Assembly: GCA_030062745.1 (NCBI GenBank)
Contig: CP099841.1
Span: 11,536,970 to 11,600,969, forward strand
Origin: Capitulum mitella
Taxonomy: Eukaryota > Arthropoda > Thecostraca > Pollicipedomorpha > Pollicipedidae
DNA: 64,000 bases
Direction of reading: 5' to 3'
Made by a program: the position numbers and the translations under genes. The notes beneath the pieces are model-generated. The model made no database searches and was not told the origin of the DNA. It was given only the letters and a program-made list of their open reading frames with translations. This document shows, piece by piece, positions 45,815 through 57,529 of the stretch. Numbering within the stretch: the stretch's first letter is position 1; each line of letters starts with the position of its first letter.

Positions 45815-47350
45815 TCACGCACGCACCAGCGGCACCAGGAGGCCGGCCATCACCAGCGGCGCCGGCGCCCGGCCGGCAGCGGCGCTGGTGACCAGCGGAC
45901 GCGGTACCGGGTGCAGGCTCTCGTCGCAGGCCGGGTCGTTCTGGCACTGGAAACTACCCAGCGCCACGTCGCAGGAGCACTGCACGCAGGCCATCATGTA
46001 GTGCAGCACCTGGTTGGTCGAGCCGAGCGCGGAGCACAACTCTGGAACGCAGAACCGTACCACTGACCAGGAGAATCTGACTCCTCGTCCTCGCCGGGTC
46101 CCCCCCTCAAGCTCCCGCATACCTCTACCACCTACCCACCTCTTTGTGAGGCGTTGTGCTTTGCAGCAGTGACTTGTAAAGATGCTTCCGGTTATCAGGA
46201 AACGAAATTTCTTGGGTATGATCGTTCTGTCAGTGTGCGTATCAGTGCAGCCCTGCTGTTTGGTGGACTTACGAGGATGGTCCACCATTTTCTGTATTTC
46301 GTGGGTCAAATGATCATAGACATCTTCCCGTTGTGTAGTAACTTGATTGGCATCAAGTTCGTCAATCATTAGACTCATGAATGCTATAAAGATGCTTTTG
46401 CTGACGGTCTTATTTATAAACATATTCCACGTCTTCAGTTCTGATCAACGACGGTCTAGATACCTCACTACTTAATACCGCATCTGTGAGATGTATCCGC
46501 TAGTTTCCCTCAGGTGTGGGAAGTTGGTAGTGAACATGCAACTTTAGTTTGCTGCAAATAGCTTAAAAGAACAGTGAAGTGTGAAGCATATGGCGTAAAC
46601 TTTTGCGGCTATGGTTGTGAACAAACTCAGTGAAAGTATGCAGCTCCAAACACACGGTTCGACTCTTCGTTTTGGCTTGGAACACAGATCAATATTTGGC
46701 GTTCATTCCTTGTTATCTCGAGCACGAGGTTTGCATTGCTCACATCTTCCAAGACATAACTGAAAAAGTCTTGCCAGTGCATTCCGACAGGTAACTTACA
46801 TAGCCGCGTTTTTTTCTTTCGAAAACCACCCTAACAGTTGCCATTTGACAGACTAGAAAAGCGTTACCCTATATCTGCGTCACAAGAGCTGGCTTCAGTA
46901 AATGGTGTACATGTCATTTTATACCTGATTTGCGTGAATCGTCCATTCACTAATGCGGTCGTCGTTGTAAATGGACATTCGCGTTGCATGGCACTGTGTG
47001 TTCAAAGGCTTATGTTATTGTTACATGCCAAGACGTGGGTCCACGGATTTGTGGTCATGTAGCCGTTGTTGATATCCCCAGTAATGGGCACATACCGATG
47101 AACGGTGAATGATGAACGTACATACCGCACTGGACATCTTGATTATATTTCGGACTGTTTGGCATCGCTTAAGAGCACTGGATCGTGAATCCAGGAAGCA
47201 GTTAATTTATCCCGGCATGGTGTTTTTAAGTCACTTACCAGCACTGCAAAACTCCCCACGTGACCCGACTCTGTCTGGCGCCGGTGGCCGGGTCGATGGT
47301 GGGACGACCGTGACGTCACCGGCCGTGTAACGGTCGAGAACATCCTCCGA
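45815..47350 (-). CDS. Possible Cys-rich, GPI-anchored protein (terminal exons)
   Basis: The 3' exon 46041-45815 follows acceptor GCGTTCCAG and reads AELCSALGSTNQ style sequence with CVQCSCDVALGSFQC and NDPACDES, ending in a hydrophobic stretch (APLVMAGLLVPLVRA) right at the stop. A tail like this is typical of GPI-anchor addition signals. A candidate preceding segment ends at donor GTAAGT (47249 and below) and reads DRYTAGDVTVVPPSTRPP then GEFCSA; its phase fits the terminal exon. Its 5' border is unclear because a stop codon lies just upstream. I do not recognise the family, and the gene may be longer. Confidence 0.4.
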
Positions 47351-47739
47351 GTCGGACGGCGCCCGTCACCCGGAGCACGGGACTTGACGCTCTGGTCCCC
47401 GCGACTGGTGTTCAGGCGTCGACCGAGCTCTTCCCAGCAGGGGGCGCTCTCACAGTCAGCACCACGTCTTCAGTAACCCTCAGCATCAGGCAGGATTCTC
47501 GAGGTCAAGGGCACGTGGTGATATCGAGAGTCATGGTTTGTCCGAACGTGTGCTGGCATATGCGTGGGCATGTATAAGTTTTCGTTCCATTTGTTGCACG
47601 GTGGGTTCCGATGTCGTTAGTTTCACCTACCCAGAGAAGAAATTTCCCCAGAACTGATGACAACGCAGATGCCATCTTGTAGTGCATTCCTTCCACGTCC
47701 CGTTTAAGTGGGACGTCATTCCTTCGTTAATGTGGGGAC

Positions 47740-48900
47740 ATAGGTGTCAATTTGTAACCGCTGGGTGGGCCCTCGGCCCCCAATGGTGTTCTCGCCCCCC
47801 AATACTTTTTGCCCCAGATTGCTTTGCAAAGTAGTTTCGTCCACGGTAACCCTCGGTAAAAAACAGGCATCTCATAAAATGATTTGTCTTGTCGACACAA
47901 ACCAGTACTTTGGCATGTGAACCAGGGACGCGTCCGCGAAGAGAGCTCATCTCTCCTGCGCAAGGTTTTTCCACCCGTTTGGCTGACGTTTTGCGATACC
48001 ATCGGAATCACACCCCAGGTTTGCCTTCCTGTTTTATCTGTCAGCGTTGATCTGGTGGCCAATCGTTTTGGCGGCGAATTAAGGGCGGCCCGCGAGTCAC
48101 CGTCCGGCGTGCCATTTTTTGCACAAATTTTATTCACATCAGGGGCGAAGGAGCATCGAGAAAAGTGGACGTTTTTTGCATATGGCTAATGATAAATTTA
48201 CCCCAAAAGTGGGAAGGCATGCCCTCCTACCCCCCCCCCCCTGTTTCTACGCCCATGATCCGAATGGTTGCTGGGATGATTTTAGGAATGCTGTGCCAAG
48301 CATAACTTGTTGCACAGACTCCGACCCCTACATCGGATCGAGCAATTCCAGGTAGCGGCTGACTTTGTGGCGGAAGTTTAACGTGTCGCCAAGGGCGCGA
48401 CACGACCGTGTGGTAGTGAGCTTCATCCTCCTCTGGCCAGTTGCTAGCTGACCCGCGGGGCAAATATTGAACGTCCGAGCGACTCCAACCCGTCTTGCCA
48501 GTACTGGGAGACCAGCGCTCTAATCGTCGTTTGTCATGCACCCCACATGGCATATCGCTGGTGGATAACAGGCAGAAAGTGTAAAACAGAACGAATGGCG
48601 GAAAATTAGAAAAGAAATTGTGGAAGGATGTCTGGTCAAATGATCATAGTGACAGCTTTCACAAGCCATTATTGAAATGACTGTACCTGATCGCCATTGC
48701 TGTGGCTTCCTATCTCTATGGATGCCAGAAACCCGCAGTGTCGAACTGGGCACGCATAATAGTTGATTGGGCACCCACCGAGGATGTTGTTTTGTGTACT
48801 TTTGGCGGGACTTAAACTCTTCCAATGCCGATTTGAGCCCCTCCGATAATTATTAGAGCCCTCCTAATATTTTCTTGCTCCTTAAAACTGAAACGTAGAT
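47740..48900. repeat. Repeat-derived DNA with gggcc/ccaat blocks
   Basis: The region begins aggtgtcaatttgtaaccgc, like the repeats near 13148 and 30826, followed by gggccctcggcccccaat-type blocks also seen at 13175-13230. It includes poly-C and poly-G tracts (48229-48242). No gene is recognised. Confidence 0.4.
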
Positions 48901-48910
48901 AGGCACTTAC

Positions 48911-49545
48911 AGGGGCGTAGCCAGGATTCCGTCCAGGGGGGGGGGTCAAATCGGATCAAGCGGGCCCTCGTAACCAATGGGGGCCCTCGCCGAGGGCGGA
49001 TCCAGGATTTCGCCAAGGGGGGGGGGGGGGGACGGGGTGGAGGCAAACGGTGAGCGCGGCCCCCCGTTTTTTTGCCTAGCAGACATGAAAAAAATTATGT
49101 AATTTGACTTTTAACCATATCAGATGACCAAAAAATTCGAATGCATCACCTTGTTCGAGAAAATCCTGCGTTTTGTTCCCGAACAAAGTGGCCGAAATAT
49201 GCTAAAAGCAAGATTTTAGGCGGTTCCGTCCCTCCCTCCATTTGAAGCATGGTGTCTGTATCTGGTCCAGGAGCCCATTTGTCCCTCCCCTTTTGTCAGT
49301 TTAGTTTAGATTCCCTCTTGCAGTTACAGGGAATTTTTCGTGGTCTCGGGCCGTCTGCCGTGCCAGGACTTTCTACTGGTCTCAGGTTCCTTTTACAGTT
49401 TCACGTGTCCCACGGGATGTCTCAGGCGCTCCTCTGGCAGTTTCAGGGACACCTCGAACAGTCTCAGGGACAGAGACGGCGGATTGCATTTGCGGTTGGG
49501 GGTGAGGGCTAGATCGGGTCAACGGCCGACCGCATTAGGGTGGGT
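48911..49545. repeat. Repeat with ggcgtagccaggatt start and degenerate array
   Basis: It starts ggggcgtagccaggattcc, then ggcggatccaggatttcgcc and a G-run (49018-49031). It is followed by degenerate tandem units around cagtttcagggac and ctggtctcagg (49250-49480). The same combination is found in the larger array at 57590-59760, in reverse order. Confidence 0.55.
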
Positions 49546-50224
49546 TACTTTCTCCCACCAAAAAAAGAAATAACTGGATTTCGTCCTTTTTGCCATTGCC
49601 CAGTTTTTCGTTAAACAAACTTTTCCCAGGTTTTGACGCTGGTGTACACTTATGTTCACCAACATGCATGTTTTTTTATTCAAATCTGTACCCATTAACA
49701 TTTTTCAGGTCTTCGCCCTTGAGCATCCATCTGCATAATAGTGAATGATGCAAACTTCTGTCTCTTATGTTGTTTGCGTTTACAACACGAATTCAGCATT
49801 ATTATAATGTATATTTGTAAACGGCTGACAGACAGTTTCCTTGCACAACACTGAATTATAACTCGAAGCTCAGTAACAAAGTTTTTACTGACTCTCACAC
49901 TAGAAGGCAATCATTATCTCAAGCACTTGCCAAAGAGCTATGTCCAGGGCCTCGTCTAACATGTTAACTGGGGAGCTCAGCCCCCGCAGTGGAGTCGCCA
50001 ACCCCCCCCCCCCGTCAAGGCAAAACCGACGGGCGGGGGTTGGCAGAAAAATCGGAAATCGGCCGGACCTTTTGAAGTTTTAAGCATCTGAAGTCAAGCA
50101 AACATAACGAAAACGACGGTTGTCGCTGACAAATGGGAACTTTGTGAAAGAAGCGGCGTTCTGCCTAAGATTACCGTTTTAACACAATCACGTGACGTCA
50201 TTTGGCATAAGTGGTGGATGTACC

Positions 50225-50470
50225 AAGACCAAAGTCAGGGTCAATAAAGGTCAAGGTCATAAAAGGTCAAGGTAAAGCAGCCTGTTGCCTGATTCAGATT
50301 TGCTTTGCAACATGTCGGTTTGTATGAAATATGCATTCAAAGACCCTCATAAAAACACGTGAGCGCACACTGATACACTTACATATACCAGGGTCAGCTA
50401 AGGTCATGGTCATTAAAGGTAAAAGTCATTAAAGGTAAAAGCCAAAGATCTTGTGACCTGGCCCAGATTT
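50225..50470. repeat. Cluster of AAGGTCA motifs
   Basis: ggtcaataaaggtcaaggtcataaaaggtcaagg (50240-50275) and a second group near 50393-50440 contain repeated TCAAGGTCA-type half sites. The cluster lies just outside the element at 50578. Its origin (transposon or regulatory) is not determined. Confidence 0.5.
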
Positions 50471-50577
50471 GCTTTGCAAAATGCCCATTTGTATGAAATA
50501 TGCATTGAAAGACCCTACTTAAAGCACATCTGGCACATTGATACTCACGTGTATATCTATGCATATATATATATACA

Positions 50578-53500
50578 TAGGTGGGCATCGTTACTAAAAA
50601 ATGTAACTTCGTTACTCGTTACTCCGTTACTCAAAAAAGCCAGTCCGTTACTCGTTACTCCGTTACTCTGCCTTAAAAAGTAACGGAAGTTACCGTTACT
50701 CCGTTATTCCGTTACTTTTTTAAATGCAGTGAAAACCAAGCGCACGCGGGTTTTAAGTCTTTTATGCTGCTTTGTGGTTGTAAAACGCATTCCATGTACA
50801 AAGTGAAGAAACAAAAAGCGCTTACCCAAAACACTCCGCTAGCTGCCCACTGCCCTCACCAGCCGTTGTAGAGTCGGCGGCGCCGGGACAACAGCCGCGG
50901 CGGGTATTCTACCACTGTGTTAGCCACAATGTTCAAACCAACGAATTCCTGTTCACTGCCCGCGGCGCCGACGGAGCGGGAACAACCGGCGCTGGAGCGG
51001 ACGCATGCAAAATGCGACAAACAGCGGACATCTATCGACTGGGTTTGATCAACAATGCCTCTCGAAGTATCCGCCCTGAACATAATGGTCTCCGTTCAGA
51101 GCTCGTTTCGGTCTCGCGAACTTCTTGTTTTGTTTTGAAATTATGTGTGTGTATTAGTTTGTGTACGAGCGCGTGCGTGGAGGTAAGATTCCTGATACCC
51201 CTGACGTTTTTTTTAATACCAAACGACGAAGGACTCAGAAAAACATGAGTGATATGGATTTTATTATTGTGAAATAAAGGACTAAAAAAAGGTGCTTTAA
51301 TACCTCTTCAGCACCGTTAAAAAGACAAATTAGCTATAAAAACATGGTCATAAGTAAGATGCAACGGAGGATGTTAGCCGTTCACAAGTGGAACATTTTG
51401 GAACGATGACGAGACCTGACCTGACCCCTGTGAAAGGCCAAAATTGATATCAATGAACTCGCTATTGTCTTACGGTTCAGTATATGTCGCTTAAGTTCAG
51501 CTTTTCAGGGACATGGTATTGTGTCTATTTACCTAATTCCAAGGACGTGTTTTGACCTTTCATGGCGTCTGGTGGCCTCAAAATTGACCTGAGGTCAAAA
51601 CTCTTGAATGTTTTCGTCTCGGTTTGACAAAACCTTTCCGCCGGTGTTTTCCTTTTTTCCGTGCGATATATGGGAGCCGAGATCCTGGGAGGTGCGGAAA
51701 TCCGCGCTCCTCCTCCGGCCGGGCAAAGGGCATTCTGAGTCCGGCCGGAGACGGGTTAAAAACACTTCATTCAACCCTATTCCTTGTGGGGGGGGGGGCA
51801 AATTCTGCTACCCGTGTCTTTTTGCTTGTCGCTCCCACACTGTTTGCCGCAGCGCCACAAGATTTTCTGGCGTTTCATGGAATTGATACACACGTGTTTT
51901 GTCAACATTTAAAAAAAAATCGGTCCCGCAGAGGCGGTTCCAAGCCCCCGTTTTCGGCGGTAATGTGCTGTGCGTGAAGCTGCAAAGTTGTGCGGTTCAC
52001 TATCGTGACATTCTGAGTAGAAATAAAGATCAGACTCATTTATATAGTCATACACATCCTAAACAATGCGTACGCACACACATTTTCAGGCGAACGCACA
52101 CCCAGGTACTGAAAAAATGGGGGAGCACACTATTGTGCTTATGGTGCCCTCCCAATTTTGTTTACCTGGATCCACCTCTGCGCTACATATAAACTTAAAC
52201 TGGCTTGCTAGTTGTACATCTGATGTTTATATCACCCAAAACAAAGAAAAACAAAGGAAATTTCTTATTTCAAAAATCACCCTTCTTGCCCTCCCTGGAA
52301 CTGCCTATGGTTTTCTATTTTAAATTTCAGCTTTCGGTGGTATATAAAAGACTTGGACATTCCAAGCTGAACCGTGTTATTCCCATGAAAATTGGTTGGT
52401 AAACACGACCGCAGTGACCTTTCAAAAATCCCGAAATTTTGGGGTTTGTTTGCCCCCACGCCCTATTTTCGCAATTTTTAAATTTTTGGGGTCCGGTATT
52501 GGAGATCTCGTTGAAACATATTAAATGGCATTCATCCCATCAACATTGGACGAATGCATCTCGAGATCTCTGGAAGGGCGGGGAAGGGAGGGGCAGAATT
52601 GGTAATCTTCACCTTTCGGCCAATGCATATTTTTCGAAGGTGCAAAAGTGGCAACGGCTCATATCATGTTTGAGTTTGGGTCCTCACTTCTGCGTCTACA
52701 AAAAATAATGTGTCAGCCGAAAGGTGTTTCGGCCAGTTGATATTTTTTTCGGGAACGCAGGAGTGGTAACTCGAATCGCATGGACAATGTAGCCTGTCCT
52801 CCAAGTTAAAAATGATTTAACCTAACCTAACCTAAAACTTACTGTATGGTTGCAGGGATTGCCCTAGATGGGCACGTAAAACTAATTTTTTTGTTAGGTT
52901 CAATTTGCCTGTTTTTTTGGTTTGGTTAGCTCGTATCGGCTGAAGACAAACATGTGTCAACTGAATCAAAATTCAAGAGTTACCTAACCAAGTCAGTTTA
53001 CACATCCAGTAGGGGCCAGTGCTTAGAAAAATACCTGAATAGGCTAAATTGTTCACACAACTTGTGTTGCCACTTCCGCGTCTCCAACAATTACGCGTAA
53101 GCGTCGGCCGAAAGGTAGATTACCGCAGATCTGCCCCCCCCAGGGTAATGTAAATCTCACTGCCTGCAGAGAATATGGTTAAGGCAAATAGTCCAAGCAA
53201 TAGTCGACAAGCTTCATAATTATGCTCCACGACTGACAGCTTATTGTGCACATTCTGTTCTCACCTGGAAATACCGTAAATAATGCTTCCTCTTGGTATG
53301 TGCCTTTAGGTTTGAAAGGCTACTCTTGTGACCCTTGATTATAACCTCTTTCGGCCGGCACAGGACATACGTAGAAATGACGTTTCTCCCCTCCTCCTTA
53401 AACTCAAAGTACGTTTCTAGATGTGGCCATGGGTGACCCAGACCGGGCTCGTCCTCTGCCTCCGAAGCTGAGGCACCGTCGGACTCGGAGTTAAGGTTTT

Positions 53501-54257
53501 AGACCTCCAGTGGCGGCGTAAAGATGCCTTGATGGGACATTTTAGTGTCAGGTAGTTAAAATTTCAGGCCAGTCAAGAATCAATCACCATTCCATCACCC
53601 CATGGACATCACAGATCCAAGGCCATGGCGGCAGTAATCATGTGCTCAACAGCCTTGAGTGATCTTGGCGGGGAACCGTGTGGCGGTGGTAAGCTATCCG
53701 TGACTAACTTGAGACAACATTGAAAACTGCCGTCAGCTGGCTGTTCCAGTATAAATGACAATAACTTTGATATCTTTTAGCCTGAAAAATGACGACTGGT
53801 TAATTTATAATTTTAAGTCATATCAAACTTACGCATAATTCAATACTTTTGTCCCAAAAGAGACCAAAGTCAGCTGGCCTTTATACTGAACTATTGCCGC
53901 CAGCTTGCCGTCAAAGTTTATCAGCTGACGAATGTTGTCAACAAGTCTACTCCGCGATTGTCAGCTGAGTGCGCGCCCAGCCGCGCTTGTATCGCCGCAC
54001 GCTATTGGGTGTTGGCTATTCAAGTAGCCAATGGCGTGTGCCGATGCAAATAAAGCCGGGCGGTGTCTGTAAGGAGTTTAAAGTAACGGAGTAACGGAGT
54101 AACGGACCAAAAAGTAACGGAGTAACGGACCACAAAAGTAACTTCCGTTACTCAGTCCGTTACAGTAAAATAAAAGTAACGGGTCCGTTACTCCGTTACT
54201 AAAAAAAGTAACTTCGTTAGTAACGGAGTAACGGAGTAACGGACTAGTGCCCACCTA
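50578..54257. mobile_element. 3.7-kb element with GTAACGGA-rich inverted ends
   Basis: The left end taggtgggcatcgttac (50578) matches the reverse of the right end ..ctagtgcccaccta (54257). Subterminal regions 50590-50725 and 54080-54245 are packed with gttactccgttact or the reverse agtaacggagtaacgg, about a dozen copies on each side. The flanks are (AT)n, so the target duplication cannot be read. This layout recalls hAT-type elements whose subterminal repeats bind transposase, but no transposase frame is present. The interior seems to contain another element (51774-53177). Confidence 0.7.
51774..53181. mobile_element. Diverged piggyBac-like element inside the 3.7-kb element
   Basis: The left end caaccctattccttgtggggg and the reverse of the right end, TTAACCATATTCTCTGCAGG (53160-53181), resemble the CCCTATTCC ends of copies A-C. 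The left TTAA is changed to TCAA. The interior differs from copies A-C, so it would be a second family or an old relative. It contains aacctaacctaacctaa (52818), too short to be telomeric. Confidence 0.4.
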
Positions 54258-55924
54258 TGTATATATATATATAATAAATGTTGGATATTAAAATATATAA
54301 AATATATATGGATATCTAAAATATATATAAACGTTGAATATATAAAATATATAAAATATCTATGGATATATAAAATATATATAAACGTTGGAAGTGACCA
54401 AATACATCGATGTTAGCTACCTTCACTGGAAATGCGCCAAAAGATACGTGTAGCGTCCTTATTTACACTCAAACTATCTCGTGTTGCTCGAAATCTGATC
54501 TGCAAAAGATGAAAAAATAGCGCCATAGGTCAATAACCTGACATGATCTTGACCCGGAATCCTCAGTCAAGATGTCAAATAAATGGAAATTGTCGTATTC
54601 CACGTTTTAACGGTCAAACAAACACCCCTTTCCAGTTTCGTTCGAAAAGTCGTACGGTATGGCCTGCACGGATCGAGAAAGTGTCGAAAGTTGACATTTT
54701 CGACGCCATTTGACCTTGAAGATATTAACCTATGGTCATGAAAATTGCACACAATGTAAATCGTTATAGCCCCACCCTGTCGTCATTTCATGTTTCTGAC
54801 TCTTTCTGTTTTTGGAATCGGAGGAGTGGCACTTTTGTGCCCCCTTCCAGTGCGCGTTAGCGCGAAACCCCCCTTCCACTGCGCGGGTTAACCTACGTGT
54901 ACCATAGGAATGACGCCAGAACGTCTAAAAGTGTGCTTGTGAATCATTCAGGTGTTCCTAGCGTCACAAGGAACACAGCCAGTTAAGAAACGCTGCAACG
55001 TATTAACATGTGCCATTGGCTTAGCCAGACTGGCATCGTCCCTCCGAGTTTTGCGGAAGTTGACTTTATGACTAAAGAACTGCATTAAAGACGTGGTAAA
55101 ACAAATCTCGATAAATTCGTGCATAGTTATTGAAATTACACCATATTAAATGATGTTATTGCGCGATGCACCTTCCTTTACGTCGCATGCGGTTATCATA
55201 TGCATTATGTAGCAACACATTGTTACCTAGCCCACGTTCGTCTTCCGAGGTGTGCATCTACGACATCCTCCAACGGGCTTGGCTCCGCTTCTGCAAGAAT
55301 GTTCTTGGTACATATGTGACCCGAAAACCGCACATTAAGGTCAATGAAATCTGGGGAAAAGCACAGGGCCACTTTTGAACTGTTGGGGGTCAAAACATAG
55401 GGCTAGTGTGGTTTAAACGAGGTTATGGTCCATAGCAAGACTACAGTAGAGAAAAACTGTCTTTCGCAGGGCAAAAATGCATGGTTTGAAAAGGCCACGT
55501 CACATTATTGCATATGCCAATTTTCCTTGATTTCGTTTTTACACAACGTAGTAGGCAGGTGTTATTGGTATACCGAGTTTTCAAACCTGCCCTCCCCCCG
55601 TCAAAATTCCTTAGACGCGGCCCTGGTTTTGGCTTTCCCCAACACGCATGATGCAATGATGCCAACACCAAACTTCTGACATGTAGAACGGAACCGTCTT
55701 GCCAGAGTGTCCAAAGGATTAACAATTAGTACCATGCCCAACACTACTACGCATGGTATACAAAAAAGAATCTCAACGTATATGAAGCTGAGTGACGCTA
55801 AAAACACATAGGGCTAATGCATAATAAATACAATATAATTTTCCCCACAGGGCTAATGTTAAATTTCCAATAAGTGGGGCCACGACCCTACCCTTCCCAT
55901 TCTCCCTGTTCCTACGCCCATGTA
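54258..55924. other. No gene seen
   Basis: An AT-rich tandem (atggatatataaaatatata, 54265-54390) adjoins the element. The rest is unassigned, including an imperfect hairpin-like cttccagtgcgcgttagcgcg at about 54845 and short low-support frames. Confidence 0.4.
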
Positions 55925-55928
55925 TTAA

Positions 55929-57237
55929 CCCTATTCCCGGCAGGGGGGCTGAATTCGCCCGCCTCGGGTTTTTTGCTTGCCAATTCCAGGCTTTTTGACG
56001 CAGCTTCACGAAACTTGGTGACTTTTCCTAGCTATTCTTTCTACGTACCGTGGCAAAATGTCAAAATTCTTTTTTGCTCAGGGGCGGAGCCAAGCAACGT
56101 TTTTGGGAGGCACCTCAGGCCATTTTGGCCATGTTTAGGGTAAAAGGAAAATGTCTGCCAAAACAGCGTTTTTAAAAAAAACTTAAAACTTTATATGGAT
56201 ATATAGCTAAATAGTTGGGCAATGTGCAGATATAATTTTGTTTGTCTGAGGTCACTTTACAAGGTCAGGTCAAGGTCAAAAGTTAGAATTTGTTTTTTTG
56301 CAATAATTTTTGCGCTGTTTTTTCAAATGCCAAACCCGGAATATGTATGACGTAAAAAGGTGTTCTCTACTTGTGTATCATGTTTCAGCTTGATATCAGG
56401 TCGGGTCACGGAGCTATGACCTAAAATGTCAGTGCGCGTACCCTATATCGCAATAGCCATAAAATGGAATTTTTGAAATAGAGTGAATTCAAATGATTGA
56501 AAACGTTTACAGATAATATTAAATTAAATAATAATTACATTATTATTATAAATATTATAAATATAATAATAAATAAATAAAATAAATAATAAAAATAAAA
56601 CAAAGAACACGAGATTATTCCAAGTGACTCCAAGAGGTCATTTAAAGAGGTCATTCAAGAGGTCACTGGAGGCCATTTAAGGTCAAAGGTCACAAGTTGG
56701 TCTGAAGAACGTGTGATCATGACAGTTCCCCCTTTTTCATGTCCCTGGCACCGCCTATGCTAACATTATACAAACATTGTAATACGATTTGTGCTTATTT
56801 AGCATAACATGACTAGCAGAAGCCAAAAAAGTGCTTTTGCCCTTTTTGTTCATTCAGTTGCTAAACACCAATCCTCGTATTTTTGAAACACTGTGAACGC
56901 CTATGAATTTTCCCGAAATTTCAGATGTGTGTACCAATGGTAAAATTCCTATCCATAATCTCTCGATTCATGTCAGTTTCATCGAAATCGGTCCATAAAC
57001 AACGGAGTTCTAAGAAGTCCAAAAATGCCCCCTCTTTTTGATATTTTTGCCCCCTGTATCCACACTTTTCAATATTTTGAAAATTTCTTTTTACAAAAAG
57101 GGAGTTCACGTCATGGCAAATCGATTGCCGTTTGTTGCGGTGAAATCGGATGTGTGGTTCTCGAGATCTCAGGGGGGGAGGGCGAATCCGCCCCCTGCCG
57201 GGAATCGACCATACCGTCTAGCCCTCCAGGAATAGGG
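55929..57237 (-). mobile_element. piggyBac-like non-autonomous element, copy C (reverse)
   Basis: TTAA at 55925-55928 and 57238-57241 flank CCCTATTCCCGG and CCAGGAATAGGG ends. It is reversed relative to copies A and B and 1309 bp long because of an AT-rich expansion at about 56518-56610. It carries AGGTCAAAGGTCA (56680-56692) and TCAAGGTCA (56270-56278). No transposase frame is present. Confidence 0.88.
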
Positions 57238-57529
57238 TTAATGTCCACAAAAAAATGGTTACGTTTCTCTCTATTGACGCCACGTTTGGTAGAAAAGGCT
57301 GCCGCGTACACTTGTGCTGATTACTCCTGAAATCATCGCCAGAATGTCGCGTCTTGGAATGGGCGCCGAGTGCCATCAAATTTAATGACTGCCGTATTTG
57401 AAAAACCTTCGGATTTGTAATACGTCTTGCAAAAACAGCTATCGTCTGTCGCCGTTGCTCCCACAATGATTCTTACTTCTTTTAAATAGCAAAAGGTTAT
57501 TTTTTACGAGTTTGCTTAATGCAGCGACC

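Noticed and set aside
52815-52832. Telomere-like CCTAA repeats (also TTAGG-like at about 32495)
   Set aside because: There are only two or three units each, embedded in transposon DNA; this is not evidence of an interstitial telomere.
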